This document shows positions 48,032-58,006 of a stretch of DNA of 64,000 nt, in pieces. The position numbers and the translations under genes were made by a program. Origin of the DNA: Prochlorococcus sp. AG-418-K17 (GTDB taxonomy: Bacteria; Cyanobacteriota; Cyanobacteriia; PCC-6307; Cyanobiaceae). Every line of letters starts with the position of its first letter. Within the stretch, counting starts at the first letter, position 1. The notes under the pieces were generated by a model. The model did not search any database. It was not told where the DNA came from and saw nothing but the letters and a program-made list of their open reading frames with translations. Location: contig QCMD01000001.1 in NCBI GenBank assembly GCA_003214055.1, positions 62,001-126,000 of the forward strand. The letters are read 5' to 3'.

Positions 48032-49132
48032 GTGGCTGATGGGATCATGAATAAAGATCAATTACTCTCACTAACCCTCAGACAATTACGTCAAGAAGCA
48101 AGTAAATTATCGGTTCCGCTTTACAGTCGCAAAACAAAAGCAGTTTTAGTTGATTTAATACTTAAATATCAAGAAAAATCTACAAAAAAAATATATACTA
48201 CACCTCCTGAATCAAAACATGAAGAAACTTCTGAGTCCAAAGCTTACAACACTAGTGAAGAAGTTAAAACAAATGTAGTCTTCTTACCCCGAGATCCTGA
48301 TTGGGCTTATGTTTTTTGGCAAATTTCTGATGCTGATAGAGAAAAAGCACAATCTTTGGGAGCAAATAAATTATGTTTACGATTATTTGATGCATCTGGT
48401 TCTGAAGGAAGCAACTTGAATCAAGGAACACTCAGGGAGATAGCAGTTGATAGTTACAGTACAGAGTGGTACCTGCCAATCCCACTTGCAGATAGAGATT
48501 ATAAAGTTGAATTAGGTTACAAATATGGTTTTAACTGGATGTCATTAGCATTTTCTTCGATAAGCCATGTTCCTGGGTCTCATCCTTCTGAGCAAATTCT
48601 TGATAAATTTGTACCTTTTAATTTAGATTCAACTTCTGAGTCAATCCCAGATATTTCTAGTCCTGTTGTTTCAGAACAAAATGGTATGCATGAAAGGTTA
48701 TACCAAGCTGCAACAAACATTCCTTTCAGAAGAAAAGTTGGTTCTGAAGAATTTATGGAAAACGTAAATTCAACAAACCTCAATGATAATCTTACAGACT
48801 CAGGTGCTGGTAAATGGTCATCAGGTTTAAATGATTCTGGAAGCGGGATTGTTAAAAATAGATCTTTTTGGCTTGTTGCTGATGCTGAATTAATTGTTTA
48901 TGGAGCTACAGAGCCTTCTGCAAAACTGACAATAGGTGGAGAAGATGTACCTCTTGCTGCAGATGGTACTTTTAGAATTCAAGTTCCATTTAGAGACGGC
49001 ACTCAAAAATATGATATTAAAGCTGTTGATGTATCTGGTGAGCAAGAAAAAAGTATATCAATGAAATTTGATAGAACTACACCTCTTGACGATACTAATG
49101 AAAAAGATAATGCTGAGACTGAATGGTTTTAA
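48032..49132 (+). CDS. DUF4912-type protein with N-terminal SAP/Rho_N-like helices
   Basis: The 366-residue protein starts with a SAP/Rho_N-like pair of helices (LTLRQLRQEASKLSVPLYSR, about 14-33). It continues with a DUF4912-like domain (VVFLPRDPDWAYVFWQISD, about 81-170) that is common in cyanobacteria near glycogen or phosphoglucomutase genes, and ends with a beta-rich domain (about 280-345). The start is GTG at 48032. Nucleic-acid binding is plausible from the first domain; the role is unknown. It is upstream of pgm with a small membrane gene between them. Confidence 0.7.
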   Translation: MADGIMNKDQLLSLTLRQLRQEASKLSVPLYSRKTKAVLVDLILKYQEKSTKKIYTTPPESKHEETSESKAYNTSEEVKTNVVFLPRDPDWAYVFWQISDADREKAQSLGANKLCLRLFDASGSEGSNLNQGTLREIAVDSYSTEWYLPIPLADRDYKVELGYKYGFNWMSLAFSSISHVPGSHPSEQILDKFVPFNLDSTSESIPDISSPVVSEQNGMHERLYQAATNIPFRRKVGSEEFMENVNSTNLNDNLTDSGAGKWSSGLNDSGSGIVKNRSFWLVADAELIVYGATEPSAKLTIGGEDVPLAADGTFRIQVPFRDGTQKYDIKAVDVSGEQEKSISMKFDRTTPLDDTNEKDNAETEWF

Positions 49133-49144
49133 TCTATTATTTTA

Positions 49145-49315
49145 ATGCTAAAAAAAATTGTTGCTTTTACTCCTTTGTTTGGAGCACTAACATTTCCACT
49201 TATAGTTCCAATTACAATTTCTAAATTTGGTGTTAACTACGGAATCCTAAGTGCATTATTAATATCTTCATTATGGTTTATCGCTATGTTAAGAACATCC
49301 GAAATGCCTCATTAA
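49145..49315 (+). CDS. Small membrane protein, 56 aa
   Basis: ATG at 49145 opens 56 codons ending with TAA at 49313-49315. The product has two hydrophobic segments (about 5-24 and 31-48) and a short polar tail (RTSEMPH). It lies between the DUF4912-type gene (12 bases) and pgm (32 bases) on the same strand, so it is probably in that operon. No family is recognised. Confidence 0.65.
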   Translation: MLKKIVAFTPLFGALTFPLIVPITISKFGVNYGILSALLISSLWFIAMLRTSEMPH

Positions 49316-49347
49316 TTTAGTTAGATTTTTGGAAGTTTCTTAAAAAT

Positions 49348-50985
49348 ATGACTCAAGCTAATGTAATTAATATTAATTCTCCTTTTTTAGATCAAAAACC
49401 AGGCACTTCAGGTTTGAGGAAAAGTACTTTAAAGTTTCAAGAAGAGCATTATTTAGAAATTTTTATTGAAGCAATCTTACAATCATTAGAAGATTTAAAA
49501 GGTTCAACACTAGTAGTTGGTGGTGATGGCAGATATGGCAATATTGAAGCAATAGAAAAAATTGTCCAAATATGCATTGCTCATAAAGTTCAAAAGGTTA
49601 TTGTTCCAAAATACGGTTTATTATCTACTCCTGCGACATCAAATTTAATTAGAAAAGAAAAAGCTATTGGTGGAATTATTCTTTCTGCAAGCCATAATCC
49701 TGGCGGGATTGATGGCGACTTTGGAGTGAAATTGAATATCTCTAATGGTGGTCCAGCTCCTGAGATAATTACTAATAAGATTTTCAAGGCTTCACAATTA
49801 CTAACTAGTTATAAAATTTGTAAATTTCAATTACCTGATTTTAGTGAATATGGAACTTATCATTACGACGAAACTATCTTAGAAATTATTGATGGATTAA
49901 CAGATTATTCTAATTTGATGGAGAAAATTTTTGACTTTGATCAAATTAGTGATTTTTTAAAAAAAGACTTCTCGTTAATCTTTGATGCAATGAATGCGGT
50001 TACAGGTCCATATGCAAAAAATATTTTTGTTGAAAAAATGGGTCTGGCACCTGATTGTGTAATGAATGGTAATCCGTTAAAAGATTTTGGAGGTTTACAT
50101 CCTGATCCTAATCTTACTTACGCATCCCACTTGGCTGATTTGTTACTAAATAAAAAATCTTATAGTTTTGGTGCTGCATGCGATGGTGATGGAGATAGGA
50201 ATATGATTTTAGGAAGTGGATGTTTTGTAAATCCTAGTGATAGCCTTGCAGTTATCACTGCTAACACAAAATGTGTCCCTGGTTATAAAGATGGTATTAC
50301 AGGTGTGGCACGATCCATGCCAACCAGTTCAGCGGTTGATAATGTTGCTAGAGCATTAAATATACCTTGTTTCGAGACACCTACTGGCTGGAAGTTTTTT
50401 GGAAATCTTTTAGATTCTAATTTAATTACTTTATGTGGAGAAGAAAGTTTCGGAACAGGTAGTAATCATGTAAGAGAGAAAGATGGACTATGGGCAGTTT
50501 TATATTGGTTACAAGTTTTAGCTGAGAAAAAATGTTCGGTAAGTGATTTGATGCAGAATCATTGGAAACAATTTGGTAGGAATTATTATTCAAGACATGA
50601 TTATGAGGCAATCCCCTCAAATATTGCTAATCAAATCTTTGTTAATCTAAATTCTATGCTCGAAAATTTAAAAGGTAATAGTTTTGCTGGTCATTTAGTT
50701 AAAGTTGCGGATAACTTTTCATATTTAGATCCAGTTGATAATTCCATAAGTAAAAATCAAGGTTTAAGATTGGTCCTTGATGATAATTCTCGAGTAATTG
50801 TGCGCCTTTCTGGAACTGGAACTAAGGGTGCAACATTAAGACTTTACTTTGAAAAATTTTTCGATCCTCATCAGAATCTTGCATTAAATCCTCAGATAGC
50901 TTTGAAACCTCTGATAGATGATTTAGATGCTTTATTAAACATTTCAAAACTTACTAAAATGGAAACTCCTACAGTAATTACATAG
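49348..50985 (+). CDS. pgm: Phosphoglucomutase
   Basis: The 545-residue alpha-D-phosphohexomutase interconverts glucose 1-phosphate and glucose 6-phosphate, linking glycogen to glycolysis. Phosphoserine motif SASHNPGG (S115), metal-binding DGDGDRN, sugar-binding CGEESFGTGS and the C-terminal phosphate-binding RLSGTGTKGATLR are present. Length matches the eukaryote-like Pgm family. The start is ATG at 49348. Confidence 0.97.
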   Translation: MTQANVININSPFLDQKPGTSGLRKSTLKFQEEHYLEIFIEAILQSLEDLKGSTLVVGGDGRYGNIEAIEKIVQICIAHKVQKVIVPKYGLLSTPATSNLIRKEKAIGGIILSASHNPGGIDGDFGVKLNISNGGPAPEIITNKIFKASQLLTSYKICKFQLPDFSEYGTYHYDETILEIIDGLTDYSNLMEKIFDFDQISDFLKKDFSLIFDAMNAVTGPYAKNIFVEKMGLAPDCVMNGNPLKDFGGLHPDPNLTYASHLADLLLNKKSYSFGAACDGDGDRNMILGSGCFVNPSDSLAVITANTKCVPGYKDGITGVARSMPTSSAVDNVARALNIPCFETPTGWKFFGNLLDSNLITLCGEESFGTGSNHVREKDGLWAVLYWLQVLAEKKCSVSDLMQNHWKQFGRNYYSRHDYEAIPSNIANQIFVNLNSMLENLKGNSFAGHLVKVADNFSYLDPVDNSISKNQGLRLVLDDNSRVIVRLSGTGTKGATLRLYFEKFFDPHQNLALNPQIALKPLIDDLDALLNISKLTKMETPTVIT

Positions 50986-51018
50986 AATTGAAAGTAATGA
51001 TTTTTTGATTTTATTTTT

Positions 51019-52308
51019 ATGCATTCAGAAAATTTGTTTACTAATTATTCTCAAATAGAAAATAATGCTCCTTTGGCAGATAAATTAAGACCAAAGAATT
51101 TGGAAGATTTTTTTGGTCAACAACCAATCCTGAATGATAATTCGCTTTTGAGAAGTGCAATATTAACCGACAAGATTAGTAATTTTATTTTTTCTGGCCC
51201 TCCTGGTGTTGGAAAAACTACTCTAGTTGAAATTATTTCCTTTAATACTCGTTCAAAATTAATTAAGTTAAATGCAGTATTATCAAGTATTAAAGAATTA
51301 AGAAATGAAATCTCTAATGCAAAAGATAGATTAATAAATTCAAAAAGAAAAACAATTTTATTTATCGATGAGGTTCATAGATTTACAGCAGTTCAGCAAG
51401 ATGCTTTATTACCTTCAATAGAAAATGGAACTATAACTTTTATTGGTGCTACAACTGAAAACCCTTTCTTTGCTGTTAATAAAGCGCTTGTTAGCAGGTC
51501 TCGTATTTTTATATTGCTTCCTTTGGCAGAAAATGATTTGCGAAAAATAATACAAAAAGTCATTACTCACTATTCAAAACAAAAAGATTCAAAAAAGGTT
51601 TATTTAACTCAAGATGCTGTAAGTCATTTAATTAAATTTTCTGGGGGAGATGCAAGAACATTAATCAATGCGCTAGAGATGGCGGTAGAAACAACTGCTG
51701 AAAATGATGCTAAAGAAATAAACATTAATCTCTCAATAGCAGAGGATGCTCTGCAAAAGAAAAATATTGTTTACGATAAAAATGGTCAAAATCATTACGA
51801 TGTGATAAGTGCCTTTATCAAGTCCATAAGAGGTTCTGATCCAGATGCAACTTTATTCTGGCTTGCTAATATGCTGGAGGCTGGGGAAGATCCTAATTTT
51901 ATTTTTAGAAGACTACTTATATCTGCCAGTGAAGATATTGGAATAGCTGATCCTAATGCCATAGTAGTTGTACAATCCTGTTGTGATGCTTTTGATAGAG
52001 TTGGTTCTCCAGAAGGTGTATATTTTTTAACGCAGGCTTCTTTATATTTAGCTATTTCTCCAAAAAGTAATAGTACGAAAAGTATTTTTAAAGCAATTCA
52101 AACAATCAAATCAACCAATGCTTTTGATGTTCCACTTCATTTAAAAAATAATTCTAATAGTTATGTCAATCCTCATAATTATCCAGGTAATTGGGTAGTG
52201 CAAGAATATCTTCCTAAATATTTAAGAGGTTTAAAAATATGGGAACCAAATAATAATGGATGGGAAAAAACTCAATATGAAGAACTTCTTAGAAGAAAAA
52301 AAAATTAA
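51019..52308 (+). CDS. mgsA: AAA+ ATPase MgsA/RarA
   Basis: The 429-residue protein has Walker A GPPGVGKT (60-67) and Walker B IDEVH (116-120), then a sensor region GATTENPFFAVN. A C-terminal tetramerisation domain (EAGEDPNFIFRRLLISASEDIG) marks it as RarA/MgsA/WRNIP1. It acts at stalled replication forks on single-stranded DNA ends. Its last 4 bases overlap the convergent phosphopantetheinyl transferase gene. Confidence 0.94.
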   Translation: MHSENLFTNYSQIENNAPLADKLRPKNLEDFFGQQPILNDNSLLRSAILTDKISNFIFSGPPGVGKTTLVEIISFNTRSKLIKLNAVLSSIKELRNEISNAKDRLINSKRKTILFIDEVHRFTAVQQDALLPSIENGTITFIGATTENPFFAVNKALVSRSRIFILLPLAENDLRKIIQKVITHYSKQKDSKKVYLTQDAVSHLIKFSGGDARTLINALEMAVETTAENDAKEININLSIAEDALQKKNIVYDKNGQNHYDVISAFIKSIRGSDPDATLFWLANMLEAGEDPNFIFRRLLISASEDIGIADPNAIVVVQSCCDAFDRVGSPEGVYFLTQASLYLAISPKSNSTKSIFKAIQTIKSTNAFDVPLHLKNNSNSYVNPHNYPGNWVVQEYLPKYLRGLKIWEPNNNGWEKTQYEELLRRKKN

Positions 52309-52961
52309 AAATTTTTCGAACAACAAATAATCTTAGGATTTAAAGAAGTTTTTTCTTCGTAGGCTAAAGCGATAGTCCAATTATGGAAGTTAATCTGTGA
52401 ATAATTTAAATGTATGTTTTTCTTCTTGTGAATTAACTCTTTTTGCTTTTCAAAAAATTGCCAATGTTTAATATCTTTAGCTATTTTCCCATGATCCCAT
52501 TTTATAGCCGCTTCAACTGCACACCATTGATTTAATATCATATTTTTTGTTAAACAATTATTGTGATTTGATTTATTGGTATGAAAAAAATATTTTTCTG
52601 CAAATTTTATATGGTTAAAATTTCTATCTGTTCTTTCAATATCAATCCCTATTTTGCCTTTATGCCAGACTATAGTAATGGCATCTTTACAATGACTTAA
52701 GCTGATATTCCCCATGCCAGAGGGTAAACTTGGAGGCTCTCCAGGATTAGCATTAATTGGAATTTCTAGAGGGTCTAAATCAAAAAGTGTTGAAAGTGAT
52801 TGTCGTAAATAAGCTCTTGTTTCTAAGAAAATCTTTGATCTTGAACTTGTTAGGTTTTTTGCAGTTTTAATTTCTTCTATAGTTGCGACATCTTGCACAC
52901 CTTTAATCTCATAAAACCAAATTTTTGGTATTTTATATTCATACTCATTTAATAATTTCAA
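52305..52961 (-). CDS. 4'-phosphopantetheinyl transferase (Sfp/HetI type)
   Basis: The 218-residue protein has the Sfp-superfamily motifs GIDIER (D107, E109) and WCAVEAAIKW (E150), which bind magnesium and CoA. It adds the phosphopantetheine arm to acyl carrier protein. The usual Lys in WxxKEAxxK is replaced by Val here. The start is TTG at 52961, whose first base is also the first base of the divergent bcp ATG; no in-frame ATG lies near. That start is uncertain. Confidence 0.88.
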   Translation of the reverse strand: MKLLNEYEYKIPKIWFYEIKGVQDVATIEEIKTAKNLTSSRSKIFLETRAYLRQSLSTLFDLDPLEIPINANPGEPPSLPSGMGNISLSHCKDAITIVWHKGKIGIDIERTDRNFNHIKFAEKYFFHTNKSNHNNCLTKNMILNQWCAVEAAIKWDHGKIAKDIKHWQFFEKQKELIHKKKNIHLNYSQINFHNWTIALAYEEKTSLNPKIICCSKNF

Positions 52962-53428
52962 TGGCTCTTAAGGTTGGCGACAAAGCACCAGAATTTAAAT
53001 TAAAAGATTCTTTTGAGAAAGAAGTTTCTCTTAGTGATTTTAAAGGTAAAAGAATAATACTATATTTTTATCCAAAAGATAATACTCCAGGATGTACTAA
53101 AGAAGCTTGTAATTTTAAAGAGAATTGGGATTTACTCCAAAAAAATAATATTGTTGTGCTTGGTATTAGTAAAGATAATGCATCCTCACATCAGAAGTTT
53201 ATAGAAAAATTTAGTTTACCTTTTATTCTTTTAACTGATCCTGAACCTTTCAAAGTGTCTTCTGATTACGATAGCTATGGACTGAAAAAATTCATGGGAA
53301 AAGAATATATGGGTATGATGAGAAATACGTTCCTAATCGATCCCGATGGGAATATTGAAAAAATTTACCTTAAAGTAAAAGCTGCCATAATGGCAGATCA
53401 TATTATTGCAGATATTGGATTAAGTTAA
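52961..53428 (+). CDS. bcp: Peroxiredoxin Q/BCP
   Basis: The 155-residue thiol peroxidase has the peroxidatic cysteine in NTPGCTKEAC (C45), with the resolving cysteine at C50, as in atypical 2-Cys PrxQ. It detoxifies H2O2 and alkyl peroxides using thioredoxin. ATG at 52961 is chosen over a codon 12 positions upstream, as it gives the family start MALKVGDKAPEF. Confidence 0.95.
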   Translation: MALKVGDKAPEFKLKDSFEKEVSLSDFKGKRIILYFYPKDNTPGCTKEACNFKENWDLLQKNNIVVLGISKDNASSHQKFIEKFSLPFILLTDPEPFKVSSDYDSYGLKKFMGKEYMGMMRNTFLIDPDGNIEKIYLKVKAAIMADHIIADIGLS

Positions 53429-53429
53429 T

Positions 53430-54116
53430 TCACTTAGAATATTGGATGTGAGAAATCATACCTTCCATCACCAAATTTGGGGAGCATATAATATCTCTAT
53501 TATCAATTTCTAATATCTTTGTAATTAATTCGCAGTCTCCTCCACAGGTTATAAGTATGTCTTTTGATGGATTAAATGCCGAATTAATTAGTCCAACAAG
53601 AGAGTTAGTAACACCTTTTAAAATGGCATCATCTGTTTCAATTAAAAAATCTCTTTTTGGGATTTCATACTTATTTGGAGCTTTAAGATTTTTGGAGTAC
53701 AGCTCTATAGATTTTAATTGTGTTCTAAATCCTGCAGCCAGTTGACCTCCTATTATCGACCTTTTGGCATTAATCTTAGTAAGTGAAAATATTGTGCCGA
53801 AATCTGCTATGAGTAAGTCTTTTTTTAAAGGATTGTTTACTTTATCTAAAGCCCCCAAACATGCAAAAGCTCTATCTACTCCAAAAAAATGAGGAAGATT
53901 TGATAAATTTATATCTTTTATAGTAATTTCATTTGTTTCGTTTAGCAAAAAATTCGGTAATTTTCCTACAGAAGCCCAAATAAGATTATTTAAATCCAAA
54001 TCTTGCGGAACCTTATATTTTTTTTCAGTGTGGAAGAATGTAAATTGATTCTTGTAGCTTTCTGCCCAATGCAATCTACTATTACCAACTAATAAAAAGT
54101 TTGTATGTGAGACCAT
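53430..54116 (-). CDS. coaX: Type III pantothenate kinase
   Basis: The 228-residue protein phosphorylates pantothenate, the first committed step to coenzyme A. The actin-fold motifs are an N-terminal LLVGNSRLHWA, the central LLIADFGTIFSLTKIN and IIGGQLAAGFRTQL. It is short for the family (usually near 250), and the first motif has Ser-Arg where Asn-Thr is common. It converges with bcp and lies 15 bases after cysH on the same strand. Confidence 0.88.
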   Translation of the reverse strand: MVSHTNFLLVGNSRLHWAESYKNQFTFFHTEKKYKVPQDLDLNNLIWASVGKLPNFLLNETNEITIKDINLSNLPHFFGVDRAFACLGALDKVNNPLKKDLLIADFGTIFSLTKINAKRSIIGGQLAAGFRTQLKSIELYSKNLKAPNKYEIPKRDFLIETDDAILKGVTNSLVGLINSAFNPSKDILITCGGDCELITKILEIDNRDIICSPNLVMEGMISHIQYSK

Positions 54117-54131
54117 TGTCTTTAGGACATT

Positions 54132-54857
54132 TTAATTTTCAGTGTGTATACCACATTCTTGTTTGATACCTCTAAATCTTGTTTCTCTGCCCTTTGCATC
54201 AAGACTATCAGGTGCGCTTGAGTGCCAATCCCCTACTGTTGAATAACCTTTTAAGAAAAGTGGATGAGGAGGTAAATGATTTTCTTTCATGTAATAAAAA
54301 ACATCTTTGTTTGTCCAGTTCAAAAGCGGTCTTAAAGAAAGTCTTGCACGTATCACATCCATATGTTTCATTTGATTCCTATTTCTAGTTTGGTTTGATC
54401 TCACACCACTAGCCCAACAATGAATTTTGTTTTTATCTAGAGCATTTTCTAGTGGTTTTATTTTTCTAATTTCATGATATTGATTTAAGTCACTTGCCTT
54501 ATTTGTTTCCCAGAGTTTTCCATAAAGGCTTTCCATCCTAGCTGGAGAAATTTCACTCTGTAAAACCTCAATCTCTAGGGATAAATCATTTATTAGTTTT
54601 TCGGCGTAATTATAGGTTTCTGGAGGGAGGTATCCTGTATCTATCCAAAAAATTTTAATTTTCTTGTTGAGAGAAGTTTTACAAACCATGTTCAAAAGTA
54701 CAGCTGACTGTATTCCAAAACTTGTAGTAATTGCAAAGTGATTTTCAAACTTTTCAAAACCCCATAAAAGAATTTCTTCAGGAGACTTATCAGCAAGTTT
54801 TTCATTTGCTTCTTTTAGATTCAATTGAACTTTAACTTTGTTTATTTCATTCATCAT
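54132..54857 (-). CDS. cysH: Phosphoadenosine phosphosulfate reductase
   Basis: The 241-residue enzyme reduces PAPS (or APS) to sulfite. The N-terminal P-loop-like TSFGIQSAVLL, the central RSNQTRNRNQMKH and the C-terminal ECGIHTEN with catalytic C235 are present. The CC-pair motifs of Fe-S-binding APS reductases are not seen, which suggests the thioredoxin-dependent PAPS type. It starts at the first of two Met codons (54857); the second is at 54854. Confidence 0.95.
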   Translation of the reverse strand: MMNEINKVKVQLNLKEANEKLADKSPEEILLWGFEKFENHFAITTSFGIQSAVLLNMVCKTSLNKKIKIFWIDTGYLPPETYNYAEKLINDLSLEIEVLQSEISPARMESLYGKLWETNKASDLNQYHEIRKIKPLENALDKNKIHCWASGVRSNQTRNRNQMKHMDVIRARLSLRPLLNWTNKDVFYYMKENHLPPHPLFLKGYSTVGDWHSSAPDSLDAKGRETRFRGIKQECGIHTEN

Positions 54858-54950
54858 TGAATTAGAAGATGGGTTTTAATGTTATTGCGCTCAATTTAAA
54901 TATTATTCGTTTAATTTAATAATACATTCCCGACTAACAATGATTATCCA

Positions 54951-56111
54951 ATGAAATCGATACAAAAACCAATAGTAATAGTTGGGGCTGGCTTTGCAGG
55001 TATGACTTTAGCCTTGAATTTAAAAAAATTATTACCTTCTTTGCCAATTCTTGTGATTGATGCAGAAACAAAGTTTATATTTAAACCCTTGATGTATGAA
55101 GTCTTAAGTAAAGAAGTTCAGATGTGGGAAGTTGCTCCAGATTTATCGAATATTTTTTCGGCTGCTGGAATAACTTTTTTGAGAAATTATTTAAAAAGAA
55201 TTAACTTTAATGAAAAAATTCTTGAATTTAGTGAAGATCTCAAAATAAGTTATGAATATCTAGTTATTTGCACGGGATCTGTTTCAAACAGCTTTGCAAT
55301 TAAAGGAGTTGAAGAGAATTGCTATTTTTTCAACAACATAAATGATCTCAAAAAATTAAACTCTATTTTAAAGATATTAAATAATAATTCATCAATACAA
55401 AAATTATTTGTTGTTGGAGGTGGACCCTCTGGAGTTGAATTAGCATGTAAATTAAAAGATATATTCCAAGATCAGTTTTCTATTAATCTAGTTGAGAAAT
55501 CAAATGAAATATTAAGCAGGAATAAAATTTTTAATAGAGAAGAAGCCGAGAAAGCTTTACAAACAAGAAAAATAAATATTTTTTTAAATTCGACTGTTAA
55601 AGAAGTTTCGGAGAAGACTATCACTATTTCTAAAAATTGTGAAATAATAAATTTTGAAAAGGATATAGTTATTTGGACTGCTGGCATTAAACCTAATATT
55701 TCTTACATAAATCAAGAGGTATCTCTTTTGAAAGACAGAATTTTAGTTAATGATAAATTTCAGATTGATAATATAAATAATTGCTTTGCAATTGGAGATA
55801 TCTCAATTATTAAAGGGATGGAAGGTTTACCTTTAACTGCTCAAGTTGCTATGCAAGAAGGAAATCATCTTGCTAAAAATATTAAACTTTTGATAGAAGG
55901 TAAAGATCTTTTGCCATTTGAATTCCAAGATAATGGGGAAATGATTAGTTTAGGAATTGGGGAAGCTTCAATTTCAGGAATTGGGTTAACTTTTTCAGGT
56001 AAATTAGCATTTGAAGCAAGACGATTAATTTATGCCTCAAAGCTACCTGATGTAAGCAAAAGTTTGAAATCTGCAGCATCTTGGTTATTCCAAAGGAAAT
56101 CTGCATTTTAG
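54951..56111 (+). CDS. ndbB: Type II NADH dehydrogenase
   Basis: The 386-residue flavoprotein has the N-terminal FAD motif GAGFAG (12-17), a second nucleotide-binding motif VVGGGPSGVELA and a C-terminal NCFAIGDIS block, as in NDH-2 enzymes. It oxidises NADH and reduces quinone without pumping protons. Membrane attachment would be by a C-terminal amphipathic region. The start is ATG at 54951, with the divergent cysH gene upstream. Confidence 0.9.
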   Translation: MKSIQKPIVIVGAGFAGMTLALNLKKLLPSLPILVIDAETKFIFKPLMYEVLSKEVQMWEVAPDLSNIFSAAGITFLRNYLKRINFNEKILEFSEDLKISYEYLVICTGSVSNSFAIKGVEENCYFFNNINDLKKLNSILKILNNNSSIQKLFVVGGGPSGVELACKLKDIFQDQFSINLVEKSNEILSRNKIFNREEAEKALQTRKINIFLNSTVKEVSEKTITISKNCEIINFEKDIVIWTAGIKPNISYINQEVSLLKDRILVNDKFQIDNINNCFAIGDISIIKGMEGLPLTAQVAMQEGNHLAKNIKLLIEGKDLLPFEFQDNGEMISLGIGEASISGIGLTFSGKLAFEARRLIYASKLPDVSKSLKSAASWLFQRKSAF

Positions 56112-56188
56112 GTTTATTAATTAAAAAAAATCTAATAGATCTTTTTAGAAATATTGTTTTTGGGTATATTAAGTTAAATAAGTTTGAT

Positions 56189-57997
56189 ATGAATTTAATT
56201 ATTTTTGTTAGTAATAATTTTGATGCGTTAATAACTGTATTAGTTTTGTTTTTGTCAATAATCTTATTTATAAAAAACACGATTGCCCCCGAACTTACTG
56301 GCCTTCTGTGTGTAGGCATTTTTATTGCAACTGGTGTGCTATCTCCTGAAAAGGCTCTAGCAGGTTTTGGCAGCCCATCCTTAATAACCCTCATGGGTTT
56401 ATTTGCTGTTTCATCTGCATTATTTAAAAGTGGTGCTTTAGATAGAGTAAGAGAATTAATCTCTTCTGAAAATGTAAAAACACCCAGAAAATTAATTTCA
56501 TTAATTGCTTTTTTAATTGCTCCCATATCTGGTATCGTTCCCAATACCCCCGTAGTTGCATCACTTTTGCCTTTAGTCGAGGGGTGGTGTGAGAGAAGAA
56601 ATATTTCACCATCAAAGGTTTTATTACCACTCTCTTTTGCAACTTTATTAGGAGGAACGCTCACACTTTTAGGTAGTTCTGTAAATCTTCTTGTAAGTGA
56701 TATTAGTCAACAACTAGGTTATGGAGCTTTGGAGTTGTTCAGTTTAACGGCTATTGGTATTCCAGTATGGTTAATAGGTACAACATATATGATTTTGGTT
56801 TCTGATTTCCTTTTGCCCGACAGAGGGAGAGATAAAAATTTTATTAAAAATGGAGATATGAATATATATTTTACGGAAATCACCATACCTTGTGAGTCTG
56901 AATTGGTTGGTCAATCTGTAAGAAATAGTAGGTTACAAAGAAGATTCGATGTTGATGTACTTGAGTTGCAACGGAATGGAAAGGTTATTCTTCCTCCCTT
57001 AGCTGATAGAAAGATTGAACCTGAGGATAGATTAATAATACGTGTCACAAGATCAGATTTGTTGAGACTTCAGCAAGAACATACTATTTTATTGGGTGAG
57101 AATAAAAGATCCTTTGAAGGCATAAATCTTTTTTCAGATGATGAGGGTAGTAAAACATTTGAGGCATTGCTTCCATCAGGTTCTACTTTATCTGGAGCAA
57201 GTTTAAGAGAATTAAGATTCAGGCAACGCCATAATGCAACAGTTTTGGCATTGAGGAGGGGTCAGCAAACTGTTCAGGAAAGGCTTGGACAAGCTGTCTT
57301 GCGAGCTGGTGATGTTTTATTAATACAAGCACCTTTAGATTCAATTAGAGGTCTACAAGCTAGTAATGACTTATTAATTTTGGATCAGTTTGAAGAAGAT
57401 ATACCTGTTTTAATAAAAAAACCAATTGCAATCGCAATTGCAATTGGAATGGTTCTTTTACCATCAATTTCAAATATACCATTGGTGGGTTCAGTTCTTT
57501 TGGCTGTTATTGCCATGGTTGGTTTTGGATGCTTAAGGCCTGCAGAAATACAAAAATCAATAAGATTAGATGTAATTTTATTACTCGGTTCATTATCTTG
57601 TTTTAGTGTGGCGATGCAAGTAACTGGTTTAGCAGATCTAATAGCGGTCAATCTAGATTTTATTATTGATGGAATGCCTCTATATTTTGCCTTGGTAGTA
57701 ATTTTTACTTCTACAGTTATTCTCACTCAATTTATTAGTAATGCAGCATCAGTAGCACTTATACTGCCTGTCGCTATTCAGTTTTCATCTATGCTAGAAA
57801 TTTCCCCTAATGCTTTAATAATGCTTGTTTTATTTGGAGCAAGCCAATCTTTTTTGACACCAATGGGCTATCAAACAAATTTAATGGTTTATGGCCCGGG
57901 TAGATATAGATTTTTTGACATAGCTAAGTATGGAGCAGGGTTGACATTTATAATGTCGTTAACTGTTCCAGTATTAATAATTTTAAATTTTAAATAA
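56189..57997 (+). CDS. SLC13/DASS anion transporter with TrkA-C domains
   Basis: With ATG at 56189 the protein has 602 residues. An N-terminal membrane block (about 10-205), two TrkA-C domains in the middle (about 220-395) and a second membrane block (about 410-600) are seen. The NTPVVASLLP and NAASVALILP hairpin segments are the substrate-binding repeats of the DASS fold. Members carry sulfate, dicarboxylates or citrate with sodium; the TrkA-C pair suggests nucleotide or ion sensing. A TTG start at 56081 would add 36 residues overlapping ndbB and is less likely. KtrB follows by 9 bases. Confidence 0.92.
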   Translation: MNLIIFVSNNFDALITVLVLFLSIILFIKNTIAPELTGLLCVGIFIATGVLSPEKALAGFGSPSLITLMGLFAVSSALFKSGALDRVRELISSENVKTPRKLISLIAFLIAPISGIVPNTPVVASLLPLVEGWCERRNISPSKVLLPLSFATLLGGTLTLLGSSVNLLVSDISQQLGYGALELFSLTAIGIPVWLIGTTYMILVSDFLLPDRGRDKNFIKNGDMNIYFTEITIPCESELVGQSVRNSRLQRRFDVDVLELQRNGKVILPPLADRKIEPEDRLIIRVTRSDLLRLQQEHTILLGENKRSFEGINLFSDDEGSKTFEALLPSGSTLSGASLRELRFRQRHNATVLALRRGQQTVQERLGQAVLRAGDVLLIQAPLDSIRGLQASNDLLILDQFEEDIPVLIKKPIAIAIAIGMVLLPSISNIPLVGSVLLAVIAMVGFGCLRPAEIQKSIRLDVILLLGSLSCFSVAMQVTGLADLIAVNLDFIIDGMPLYFALVVIFTSTVILTQFISNAASVALILPVAIQFSSMLEISPNALIMLVLFGASQSFLTPMGYQTNLMVYGPGRYRFFDIAKYGAGLTFIMSLTVPVLIILNFK

Positions 57998-58006
57998 ACC
58001 AATCAA

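Noticed and set aside
55945..56664. 239-codon minus-strand frame across ndbB and the SLC13 gene
   Set aside because: It is antisense to two well-supported genes and has no recognisable domain.
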